The notes beneath the pieces are model-generated. The model was not told where the DNA came from, did not search any database, and saw only the letters and a program-made list of their open reading frames with translations. DNA of 8,407 nucleotides from Rickettsiales bacterium (GTDB lineage Bacteria; Pseudomonadota; Alphaproteobacteria; Rickettsiales; UBA1997): positions 1-8,407 of the forward strand of contig SHWK01000039.1 of assembly GCA_009693885.1 (NCBI GenBank), read 5' to 3'. Below are positions 1-6,540 of this stretch, piece by piece. Numbering within the stretch: position 1 is the stretch's first letter; each line of letters begins with the position of its first letter. Made by a program: the position numbers and the translations under genes.

Positions 1-2
1 TA

Positions 3-863
3 TTAGATAATTCTCCAAGCAGATTCATCAGCAAATAATTGATGCAACATTTTATTGTTTAATCCATGACCAGATTTTGAAACATTAAAATGCCCAATTA
101 TATAACGACCAGCAAGATAAATATCCCCGATAAAATCTAGGGTTTTATGTCGCGCAAATTCATTTTCATAGCGCAAACCACCGGCATTAACTATTCCATC
201 ATCGCCAATAACTATAGCATTATCAAGCGATCCGCCCTTGGCTAAACCATTTTTATTTAGATATTCTATTTCATTTTGAAAACCAAAAGTTCGTGCCATA
301 CAAACATCATTTTTGAAAGATGCAAAAGTTGAATGATAGCTAAATTTTTGTTGCTGAATTTGCTTGTGATTAAAATCGATATAAAAATCAACGGCAAATT
401 CTTTTGCTGGCTCAACCTCAATAAATTTATCACCATCTTCAATGCGCAGTTTTTTTGTGATTTCAATAATTTGGCGTGGAGCCTCTTGCACGGTGATTCC
501 AGCGCATTCGATAAGAAAAATAAAAGGCTCTGAACTGCCATCCATAATTGGCACTTCTTGATTATCAATTTCAATAATAAGATTGTCGATTCCCGATCCC
601 CAAATTGCCGCCATTAGATGCTCAATTGTAGAAATTTTAACAGCAAATTCATTGGCAATTGTGGTGCCTAAATTTGTTGTGACTACATTTTTATAATGTG
701 CTTTAACAATTGATTTGGCTGGCTCAACATCAGTTCTTTTAAAAATTATTCCGCTATTTATTGGTGCAGGAATAAGATTGATTGTGACCTTATAGCCAGA
801 GTGGATGCCGATCCCTGAGCATGATGCTTCACTGCTAATAGTTTTTTGCGATATTGTGTGCAT
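3..863 (-). CDS. lpxC: UDP-3-O-acyl-N-acetylglucosamine deacetylase LpxC
   Basis: LpxC is the zinc-dependent cytoplasmic enzyme that removes the N-acetyl group from UDP-3-O-acyl-GlcNAc, the committed step of lipid A synthesis. The 286-residue protein shows the expected landmarks. The N-terminal GIGIHSG segment is at about residues 17-23. TIEHLMAA follows, with E81 and H82 matching the E. coli catalytic Glu78 and zinc ligand His79. RTFGF is at 191-195. ARHKTLDFIGD supplies zinc ligands H239 and D243, and SGHGLNNK supplies catalytic H266. The start is secure because the family's N-terminal strand begins a few residues in. The protein stops right after ESAWRII, so it lacks the roughly 20-residue tail that E. 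coli LpxC carries beyond this point; all active-site residues remain. It lies 50 bases downstream of tkt on the same strand, with no clear terminator between them. The stop codon is two bases from the window edge. The usual ftsZ-side division-cluster context is absent in what can be seen. Confidence 0.96.
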   Translation of the reverse strand: MHTISQKTISSEASCSGIGIHSGYKVTINLIPAPINSGIIFKRTDVEPAKSIVKAHYKNVVTTNLGTTIANEFAVKISTIEHLMAAIWGSGIDNLIIEIDNQEVPIMDGSSEPFIFLIECAGITVQEAPRQIIEITKKLRIEDGDKFIEVEPAKEFAVDFYIDFNHKQIQQQKFSYHSTFASFKNDVCMARTFGFQNEIEYLNKNGLAKGGSLDNAIVIGDDGIVNAGGLRYENEFARHKTLDFIGDIYLAGRYIIGHFNVSKSGHGLNNKMLHQLFADESAWRII

Positions 864-913
864 TTTTATTTTCTATAAATTATTTGTCGCTCGAATGTTG
901 AATAATTTGCGTA

Positions 914-3025
914 TTATTCATCGTCATTTTCAACTTCTTGAAGAATTTTTTCTTTATACTTATCAAGTTCATCAAACATATCATCCTTATCTTTATATTT
1001 AGAGATAGCAGCACGACGCCTTGATTTTAGATCTTTGGTGACTTTTTCAACTACAGAATCTGCAGTAATATTAAAGTGTTTGTAAAGATCTTCAGCCTTA
1101 GCAGAAGCACCAAAAGAAGACATGCCAACAAAGATTCCATCTTCACCAATATAGCGACGCCAGCCTTGCTCAATACCAGCTTCAATCGCAACTTTAAGAA
1201 TATTTTTTCCACCTAAAATTTTATATTTATAAGCTGGATCTTGTTTTTCAAAAAGGTCGAGACATGGCGCTGAAACCACGCGCACAGCCAATCCGTGGGC
1301 ATGTAATTTATTTTTTGCTTCCATTGCAATTGATACTTCGGAACCAGTTGCAATAATTATTGTATCTGGTTCGATGCCAAGCGCCGTGTCTGAAATTATA
1401 TATGCACCATAGAGGCAAGGATTTTGCTCACTAAAATATTCAGAGGATAAGAAGCTAAGATTTTGTCTGCTTAAAACCATTGCTGATGGAGAATTTTTGT
1501 GGAGCAAAGCTTGCTCAAAACAAGCAATTGTTTCTAACGCATCCGCTGGACGAAAAACATTAACATTGGGAATAGCTCGCAAAGCAGCTAGATGTTCAAT
1601 TGGCTGATGAGTTGGACCATCTTCACCAAGACCGATTGAATCATGAGTAAAAATATAAATGACTCGTTGCTTCATCAATGCTGCCAAGCGAATTGCCGGT
1701 TTCATGTAATCAGAAAAAACGAGGAATGTTCCACCATAAGGCAAAAATCCACCATGAAGCGCAAGACCATTCATGATCGCTCCCATCGCGTGTTCTCTGA
1801 TTCCGTAATGAATATAATTGCCGCTAAAATCTTTTTTGCTAATCGCTTTGCTATGAGAAGTTTTAGTTAAAACTGATTCGGTTAAATCAGCAGAACCACC
1901 AACTAGCTCTGGCAAAGATGCTGCGATAAATTCTAGAGCAATTTGCGATGCTTTGCGCGTTGCTTGTTTTGGTTTTTCAATAAAAACTTTTTGCTTTAAT
2001 TGGTTTAATTTTTTATGAAAATCTTTGGGCAATTCACCTTTGAGAATGCGCTTCAGATCTACTCTCTTGCCTTCATCTAGTGTTTCAAAAAGAACTTCCC
2101 ATTCTTTATAAATTTTGTGCGATCTTTTTCCTGCGGCTTTCCATTCTTCTTCTAAATTTTCTGGAATAATAAAAGGTGAATGTGGCCATTTTAATTTTGC
2201 GCGAACTTTGGTGACTTCTTCAGCGCCAAGGGGTGAGCCGTGTGCTTTTTCTGATCCTGCTTTGTTTGGCGAACCAAATCCGATGGTTGTTTTGCAAGCA
2301 ATCATCACTGGTTTATCAGAATTTTGTGCTGCCGTTAACGCTTTTCTAACTTCATCAAAGTTATGTCCATCAGCTTGTAGAACCTTCCAACCAGAGGATT
2401 CAAAGCGCATCTTCATATCTTCAGAAGTAGATAAAGAAACATCGCCATCAATTGAAATTGAATTATCATCCCACAATAAAATTAATTTATTGAGCGCAAG
2501 ATGCCCCGCAAGCGAGATGGCTTCTTGGCTGATGCCTTCCATCAAACATCCATCACCAGCAATGCAATAAGTTTTGTGATCGATAATTTTATCGCCAAGC
2601 CTTGTTGCAAGCATTCTCTCGGCAAGTGCCATGCCTACTGCATTGGCCAAACCCTGCCCTAATGGGCCAGTTGTGGTTTCAATTGCATCTAATTCACCAA
2701 ATTCTGGATGGCCTGCGGTCTTAGAGCCAAGCTGGCGAAAATTTCTTAGATCATCAATTTCAATATCTTTATAACCTGTGAGATATAGTAAAGAATAAAG
2801 CAACATTGAACCATGGCCAGCAGAAAGCACAAAGCGATCGCGATTAAGCCAACGCGGATTTTTTGGATCAAATTTGAGAAACTCAGAAAATAAAACTGTA
2901 GCGACATCAGCCATACCCATCGGCATGCCAGGATGGCCTGAGTTAGCACGCTCAACGGCATCGATTGAAAGGAAGCGAATACAATTAGCCATTTGTCGAG
3001 CTAATTCATTATCAGTTTTTTTCAT
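914..3025 (-). CDS. tkt: Transketolase with a charged C-terminal extension
   Basis: Transketolase moves two-carbon ketol units between sugar phosphates in the non-oxidative pentose phosphate pathway, using thiamine diphosphate and a divalent metal. From the chosen start the protein has 703 residues. SGHPGMPMGMAD (about 29-40) is the N-terminal substrate and cofactor loop. GDGCLMEG through the DDN around N188 is the ThDP/metal motif. GIREHAMG holds the catalytic Glu near 411, and GEDGPTHQPIE (467-477) is the second transketolase signature. I chose the ATG at 3025 because MKKTDNELARQMAN matches the normal family N-terminus; an in-frame ATG at 3088 would add 21 atypical residues. No Shine-Dalgarno is visible before 3025, only an A-rich run. 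Where E. coli TktA ends, this protein continues for about 37 highly charged residues (KSRRRAAISK through EVENDDE), possibly a helical tail of unknown role. It is divergent from pssA and precedes lpxC. No other pentose phosphate or glycolytic gene is adjacent. Confidence 0.96.
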   Translation of the reverse strand: MKKTDNELARQMANCIRFLSIDAVERANSGHPGMPMGMADVATVLFSEFLKFDPKNPRWLNRDRFVLSAGHGSMLLYSLLYLTGYKDIEIDDLRNFRQLGSKTAGHPEFGELDAIETTTGPLGQGLANAVGMALAERMLATRLGDKIIDHKTYCIAGDGCLMEGISQEAISLAGHLALNKLILLWDDNSISIDGDVSLSTSEDMKMRFESSGWKVLQADGHNFDEVRKALTAAQNSDKPVMIACKTTIGFGSPNKAGSEKAHGSPLGAEEVTKVRAKLKWPHSPFIIPENLEEEWKAAGKRSHKIYKEWEVLFETLDEGKRVDLKRILKGELPKDFHKKLNQLKQKVFIEKPKQATRKASQIALEFIAASLPELVGGSADLTESVLTKTSHSKAISKKDFSGNYIHYGIREHAMGAIMNGLALHGGFLPYGGTFLVFSDYMKPAIRLAALMKQRVIYIFTHDSIGLGEDGPTHQPIEHLAALRAIPNVNVFRPADALETIACFEQALLHKNSPSAMVLSRQNLSFLSSEYFSEQNPCLYGAYIISDTALGIEPDTIIIATGSEVSIAMEAKNKLHAHGLAVRVVSAPCLDLFEKQDPAYKYKILGGKNILKVAIEAGIEQGWRRYIGEDGIFVGMSSFGASAKAEDLYKHFNITADSVVEKVTKDLKSRRRAAISKYKDKDDMFDELDKYKEKILQEVENDDE

Positions 3026-3106
3026 ATTGCTTTTTTTTACGAATTGTAAGAGATTCTGATATAGATAATTGCAAAAGTGGTTAAACACAACAACTTAAGC
3101 ACCATA

Positions 3107-3112
3107 TATAAT
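3107..3112 (+). promoter_or_regulatory. Candidate -10 element for pssA-aroQ
   Basis: A perfect TATAAT lies 35 bases before the pssA ATG, inside the 122-base spacer between the divergent tkt and pssA genes. The best upstream partner is weak: TTAAAC at 3081-3086, with a long 20-base spacing. In DNA this AT-rich a TATAAT can arise by chance, so the assignment is tentative. On the opposite strand I found no convincing promoter for tkt, only poor -35/-10 matches. No operator-like palindrome stands out in this spacer. Confidence 0.35.
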
Positions 3113-3147
3113 AAGCAGTTATTTTTTTTAATAAAGAAAAATTCTTC

Positions 3148-3930
3148 ATGATCAAATCAAATTCTTCAAAAACAAAAAGAAGCCATTTGCCTCTTTTTAG
3201 ACTATTGCCAAATGTTGTCACGCTAATCGCAATCTGCATTGGTCTTACAGCCATAAGGTTTGCCATGGAGGGAGATTTTATTAAAGCCACCGCCTTTGTT
3301 ATCATTGCCGCCTTTATGGACGCGGTTGATGGCCGTCTCGCCCGATTTCTTAATTCTACCAGCGATTTTGGCGCGCAGCTTGATTCTCTAGCTGATTTTG
3401 CCAATTTTGGTGTCGTTCCCGGATTTGTTGTTTATATGTGGGTCAATTCTTTTGCTGATATTCGTGGCTTTGATTGGGCAATGGTGCTTTTATTTGCAAT
3501 GTGTGATGCTATTCGTCTAGCCCGCTTCAATGTTGATTCTAGCAAAGATTCAGTTAATCCAATTTTAGAAAAATATTTCTTCAAAGGCATTCCTGCTCCT
3601 TGCGGCGCCTCAATGGCAATGTTGCCAATGGTTTTAACTTATGAATTTGGTGAAGGATTTTATTCTAATCCAAGCGTAATTATTGGCTATGTTATGTTAG
3701 TGGCGCTTCTTATGGCGAGCCGCATGCCAACAATTTCGATTAAAAAAATTCCTGTTCGCAACGAATATGTTTATTTAACTTTATTGGTTTTGGGAATAAT
3801 TGTTATTGGTCTTTTGGTTGAGCCATGGCTTACTCTAGCAATCGTTGGCAGCACTTATGCAATTTCGATTCCTATTACAATTTTTTACTTTCTTAAGCTA
3901 AATTCTAGCTCTTCACAAGAACAAAAATAA
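3148..3930 (+). CDS. pssA: CDP-diacylglycerol-serine O-phosphatidyltransferase (PssA)
   Basis: This integral membrane enzyme condenses CDP-diacylglycerol with L-serine to give phosphatidylserine, the precursor of phosphatidylethanolamine. The diagnostic CDP-alcohol phosphatidyltransferase motif is complete: D58, D61-G62, A65-R66, G75, D79 and D83, the Asp residues binding metal and CDP. LPNVVTLIAICIGLTAIRFA (about 20-39) is the typical first membrane segment. Further hydrophobic segments lie around 44-57, 87-102, 110-120 and 170-190. A long hydrophobic C-terminal stretch from about 205 to 248 probably makes two spans. The 260-residue length suits the membrane-embedded, Bacillus-like PS synthase class rather than the E. 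coli phospholipase D-like enzyme. In many alphaproteobacteria psd (PS decarboxylase) lies directly upstream; here the upstream gene is the divergent tkt, so psd must be elsewhere if present. aroQ follows after 7 bases, suggesting one transcript. No clear ribosome-binding site precedes the ATG. Other CDP-alcohol transferases (PgsA, Pcs) fit the N-terminal sequence less well. Confidence 0.93.
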   Translation: MIKSNSSKTKRSHLPLFRLLPNVVTLIAICIGLTAIRFAMEGDFIKATAFVIIAAFMDAVDGRLARFLNSTSDFGAQLDSLADFANFGVVPGFVVYMWVNSFADIRGFDWAMVLLFAMCDAIRLARFNVDSSKDSVNPILEKYFFKGIPAPCGASMAMLPMVLTYEFGEGFYSNPSVIIGYVMLVALLMASRMPTISIKKIPVRNEYVYLTLLVLGIIVIGLLVEPWLTLAIVGSTYAISIPITIFYFLKLNSSSSQEQK

Positions 3931-3937
3931 ACAAATT

Positions 3938-4387
3938 ATGAAAAGAAAAATTCTGATTATAAATGGCCCAAATATTAATTTGCTGCACAGAAGAAATAAA
4001 GAAATTTACGGCGATTGCAGCATTGAAAAAATTGAACGCAATTGCTATGATTTAGCTGATCAAATTGATATTGATTTAACTTTTAAACAATCAAATTCTG
4101 AGGGAGAAATTGTTACAACAATTCAACAAGCTATCGATGAATTTGATGGCATTATAATCAACGCCGCAGCTTACACCCACACATCTATAGCGATTCGTGA
4201 TGCATTAGAAATGTTTCCTCATCCAAAAATTGAATTACATATTTCTAATATTTTTAGACGCGAGGCATTTCGTCATCATTCAGTTTTATCTGCTGTGGTT
4301 GATTCGGTGATTTCTGGACTTGGTATTAATGGCTATACTATTGCTTTATTGGCAATTGATGGATTGATCAAAGATGTCACTAAATAG
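3938..4387 (+). CDS. aroQ: 3-dehydroquinate dehydratase, type II
   Basis: This cytoplasmic enzyme converts 3-dehydroquinate to 3-dehydroshikimate, the third step of the shikimate pathway, through an enolate intermediate; type II enzymes usually form dodecamers. The 149-residue length is standard. NGPNINLL (9-16) leads into the mobile lid with R19 and catalytic Y24 in RRNKEIYG. N75 and H81 lie in INAAAYTHTS, E99 and H101 in IELHISNI, followed by R108 and R112. All these residues fall at the same numbers as in the M. tuberculosis enzyme, so the active site appears intact. The gene follows pssA by 7 bases. accB, a common downstream neighbour of aroQ in proteobacteria, is absent; a convergent pseudopilin gene ends 2 bases beyond the aroQ stop. 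No strong terminator is visible: there is only a 6-bp inverted repeat (CACTAA at 4378, TTAGTG at 4394) spanning both stop codons. Presence of the gene implies the organism makes its own aromatic compounds. Confidence 0.96.
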   Translation: MKRKILIINGPNINLLHRRNKEIYGDCSIEKIERNCYDLADQIDIDLTFKQSNSEGEIVTTIQQAIDEFDGIIINAAAYTHTSIAIRDALEMFPHPKIELHISNIFRREAFRHHSVLSAVVDSVISGLGINGYTIALLAIDGLIKDVTK

Positions 4388-4389
4388 CT

Positions 4390-5370
4390 TTAATTAGTGA
4401 AGCAAGTTTGTTGTGTCGTCCAAACCCCATAGGCAGCGCATTTTTTGCTGCGCAGCACTGTGCTTGGGCTTGTACAAAAAGAATTTACCCCAGCTACTTT
4501 ATAATAAGATGTTTGTCCATAATAAGCCGTTGTATAATTTGAATCTCCCACACATGGAATCAAAAACATCGCATTAAAATCTATCACCATCTGACTTCTT
4601 GTTTTATAAAATACTATATCATCAAACACATCACTGCTTGGATTAGAGGCGATAAAGGTTACTCTAGTTGTAAATCCCGAAACCAATCCATAGTCAGCAG
4701 TATATGGCGTTGTTGCCATATTGACCGAAGTAGGATAATGTTTTTGCTCGTAAGTATCGGTAGAAGTAGTGTCACTTTGCGCTGTTAAAGTAGCATTAAA
4801 AGCACCATATTTATTTTGCCCCAAACTAATTAGAGCAAAAGCATTACCATCAATAACATTAGATGTAGGAACTTGTAAAATTCTAATAGCAGCAGCATCT
4901 GATTCTAAAAAAGAACTAAAATATCCACCTAAAGTAGTTGATGGATAATCTGCGGCAGTAAGGCTTTTATTTACAACATAAATCAATTTATTGCCAAAAC
5001 CATCTTCGGCTAATTCTTTTGGCAAACCTAGAGCCGCAATAGGAATCATACCATAAATTATTGCATTTTGCGCGCTTGATTTATAAACACCAGCTGCCGA
5101 GCAACCCCCTGCACTACCAACTGAATCGCCATAACCAACACTATCACGAGCAATGATTAAAGAAGCAGGACAAGGCAATCGATAATTAGTTGCAACAAAA
5201 TTACCCAATGCTTTATAAATCGCATCCATGCGATCAGTAGTATTTTTTATTTTTGCATTATTTAAAGAAACCGTTGAAGCAGAAAGCGCGCCCGCAATCA
5301 CAATAGAAATAACCACCAATACAATTGATAATTCAATCAAACTAAAAGCGGTTTTATGATTTTTTCTCAT
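4390..5370 (-). CDS. Pseudopilin-like protein with prepilin N-terminus (second of a tandem pair)
   Basis: This 326-residue protein begins with a short basic leader (MRKNHKTA) and then FSLIELSIVLVVISIVIAG, a class III prepilin signal. Prepilin peptidase is expected to cut after A8, leaving N-methylated Phe1 and Glu at mature position 5, with the hydrophobic helix anchoring the protein in the inner membrane until assembly. The large remainder is probably a periplasmic head. Recognisable blocks are YRLPCPAS (63-70), YGMIPIAALGL (106-116), AEDGFGNKLIYVV (121-133), NKYGAFNA (186-193) and DDIVFYKTRSQMV (250-262). The last block is followed by a short Cys-rich C-terminal domain. There are exactly six cysteines (67, 90, 273, 299, 311, 323), all aligned with the paralogue upstream. 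Its ATG follows the stop of that paralogue by one base, so translational coupling is likely. The role is unknown: it could be a minor pseudopilin of a type II secretion or type IV pilus system. No other component of such a machine is in the window. Confidence 0.8.
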   Translation of the reverse strand: MRKNHKTAFSLIELSIVLVVISIVIAGALSASTVSLNNAKIKNTTDRMDAIYKALGNFVATNYRLPCPASLIIARDSVGYGDSVGSAGGCSAAGVYKSSAQNAIIYGMIPIAALGLPKELAEDGFGNKLIYVVNKSLTAADYPSTTLGGYFSSFLESDAAAIRILQVPTSNVIDGNAFALISLGQNKYGAFNATLTAQSDTTSTDTYEQKHYPTSVNMATTPYTADYGLVSGFTTRVTFIASNPSSDVFDDIVFYKTRSQMVIDFNAMFLIPCVGDSNYTTAYYGQTSYYKVAGVNSFCTSPSTVLRSKKCAAYGVWTTQQTCFTN

Positions 5371-5371
5371 T

Positions 5372-6346
5372 TTAAGGACAAGATATTTTAGTGATTGAAG
5401 TTCCTAGAATGCCACATTCAACACTTGGAGTTATACTTGCATTTGGTGCACTGCAGGCAGTGGTGCGATATTGAGATTGTCCATAGTAAACACTAGAATA
5501 TCCTGATCCCGGAGAAGCACATGGCACTAAAAATTCTCCAGCAAAATCAGCAATCATCTCAGTGCGTTTTTTAGCAAAGACGATGTCATCAAATGTTTCA
5601 CTATCGGCATCCGAAGTAGTAAAAGTAATGGTTGAGGCATGTGAAGAATTAACACCAAAGGCAGCAGAAGAGCCAGAAATACTTGTTAGCATATTTTGCA
5701 GCTCATAAGTGCTGGCACCGCTTGATGAATTTTGCGTTGAAGATCCTGCGTTAAAAGCGCCATATTTATTTGCGCCAAAACTAATTATAACAAAGGCATT
5801 ATAATCATTTGCAACGGCAGATGGCATTGAAATTATAGCAGGCATTGTTACGGTATTAGGAGCTAGATAACTAAAACCATTAGAGCTAGCTGCAGTTGAA
5901 TATTCTGTTTTTGTATAATATTGATGTACAACATAGGCAAATTTGCTACCAAAACCATCTTCGGCAAATTTATCAGCAAGGCCAAGGGCCGCAGTTGGCA
6001 CCATGCCATAAACTGGCAAAGCTGATAAAGTGGATGAAGTATAGACTCCTGACCCGCTACAAACCCCCGCAGTGCCAATTTCTGCACCATAAGCAACTTG
6101 AGTTTTAGTTAGAGTTAAAGAGGCTGGACAAGGCAATCTGTAGTTCTTCAACATAAAACGCCCAAGCGCTTTATAAATCTCATCCATACGCTCTTTAGTA
6201 ATCCTTACCTTCTCGTTATTGATGGCAACCGTTGATACTGTAAGCATTCCAGATATAATAATCGAAACTATCAATAGCACAATTGACATTTCAATCAGAC
6301 TGAAGGCGCTTTTGCGATGACTTTTTTTGCGCATTCTCTTCAACAT
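5372..6346 (-). CDS. Pseudopilin-like protein with prepilin N-terminus (first of a tandem pair)
   Basis: This 324-residue paralogue of the following gene has the same layout: basic leader, prepilin cleavage site before FSLIEMSIVLLIVSIIISG, and a large, probably periplasmic region. Its blocks are YRLPCPAS (69-76), YGMVPTAALGL (113-123), AEDGFGSKFAYVV (128-140), NKYGAFNA (193-200) and DDIVFAKKRTEM (253-264), ending in a small Cys-rich C-terminal part. It has exactly six cysteines (73, 96, 276, 298, 311, 323), all with a partner in the other copy. Two ATGs are possible: 6346 (leader of 14 residues) and 6334 (MRKKSHRKSA, 10 residues). The second matches the paralogue's start better, but neither has a well-spaced Shine-Dalgarno. 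It is the first gene of a two-gene unit and is divergent from tRNA-Ala across 69 bases. I see no convincing minus-strand promoter there. Tandem duplication is the simplest origin. The shared domains suggest related but not identical roles, for example two minor pseudopilins of one complex. Confidence 0.8.
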   Translation of the reverse strand: MLKRMRKKSHRKSAFSLIEMSIVLLIVSIIISGMLTVSTVAINNEKVRITKERMDEIYKALGRFMLKNYRLPCPASLTLTKTQVAYGAEIGTAGVCSGSGVYTSSTLSALPVYGMVPTAALGLADKFAEDGFGSKFAYVVHQYYTKTEYSTAASSNGFSYLAPNTVTMPAIISMPSAVANDYNAFVIISFGANKYGAFNAGSSTQNSSSGASTYELQNMLTSISGSSAAFGVNSSHASTITFTTSDADSETFDDIVFAKKRTEMIADFAGEFLVPCASPGSGYSSVYYGQSQYRTTACSAPNASITPSVECGILGTSITKISCP

Positions 6347-6365
6347 TTAATTAATATAAAGACAA

Positions 6366-6393
6366 TTGACTTATAAGTTTTCTTTAGCATAAT
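6366..6393 (+). promoter_or_regulatory. Sigma70-type promoter for tRNA-Ala, GC-rich discriminator
   Basis: TTGACT at 6366-6371 and CATAAT at 6388-6393 are separated by 16 bases, and each matches the consensus at five of six positions. Transcription should begin near 6400, about 15 bases before the tRNA's first base. The segment between the -10 box and the expected start (TGGCGGCC, 6394-6401) is strikingly GC-rich against the AT-rich surroundings. Such a discriminator is typical of stable-RNA promoters under stringent (ppGpp) control, so growth-rate regulation is a reasonable inference. The promoter lies within the 69-base spacer shared with the divergent pseudopilin genes. Confidence 0.65.
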
Positions 6394-6415
6394 TGGCGGC
6401 CTTAAATATATCCGT

Positions 6416-6491
6416 GGGGACATAGCTCAGTTGGTAGAGCACCTGCTTTGCAAGCAGGGGGTCAGGAGTTCGAACCTCCTTGTCTCCACCA
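6416..6491 (+). tRNA. tRNA-Ala (anticodon UGC), CCA encoded
   Basis: The 76-base sequence folds as a standard cloverleaf. The acceptor arm is 6416-6422 with 6481-6487; the D arm pairs GCTC with GAGC around AGTTGGTA. The anticodon arm CCTGC/GCAGG encloses loop TTTGCAA with anticodon TGC at 6449-6451. The variable loop is five bases. The T arm AGGAG/CTCCT encloses TTCGAAC. Discriminator A is at 6488 and CCA is encoded at 6489-6491. The third acceptor pair is G-U (G3:U70), the main alanyl-tRNA synthetase identity element, which independently confirms the alanine assignment. It reads GCA and, with wobble modification, other GCN codons. It stands alone rather than in an rRNA operon, where this isoacceptor often sits. 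The last four bases (A-CCA) also form the outer end of a perfect inverted repeat that continues downstream. Confidence 0.98.
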
Positions 6492-6539
6492 GTAATACTT
6501 TAATATTTAACTTTAGTTAAATATTAAAGTATTACTGGT
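6488..6539. repeat. Perfect 24-bp inverted repeat overlapping the tRNA-Ala 3' end
   Basis: The left arm (6488-6511) and right arm (6516-6539) are exact reverse complements over 24 bases, separated by TTTA (6512-6515). The arm begins ACCAGTAATACTTT and is AT-rich except for its outer ACC/GGT end. The first four bases are the tRNA discriminator and CCA; the symmetry stops exactly at the A73/C72 border. As RNA it would form a very stable hairpin on the 3' trailer of the tRNA precursor. There is no T-run after it, so it is not a textbook intrinsic terminator. It could help stop convergent transcription from either side, mark a processing site for RNase III or E, or be a mobile palindromic element or integration footprint. 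The structure is certain; its role is not known. Confidence 0.9.
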
Positions 6540-6540
6540 T

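Noticed and set aside
877..908. 8-bp inverted repeat (AAATTATT/AATAATTT) between tkt and lpxC
   Set aside because: All A/T, with a 16-base loop and no T-run beyond; in such AT-rich DNA this is expected by chance and does not support a terminator or attenuator.
2115..2570. Plus-strand open frame of 151 codons inside tkt
   Set aside because: It is antisense to a fully conserved transketolase coding region, has no domain I recognise and no ribosome-binding site; it is a shadow frame.
3026..3088. 21-codon N-terminal extension of transketolase from an upstream ATG
   Set aside because: The extra residues are not like any transketolase N-terminus, while the ATG at 3025 begins exactly where the family does.
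3081..3404. Minus-strand open frame of 107 codons overlapping the start of pssA
   Set aside because: It lies opposite the conserved CDP-alcohol transferase motif of pssA, and its sequence is low-complexity with no recognisable family.
6416..6539. Integrative element att site at the tRNA 3' end
   Set aside because: Only four tRNA bases recur, inverted rather than direct, and there is no integrase or direct repeat of the tRNA 3' end in the window.
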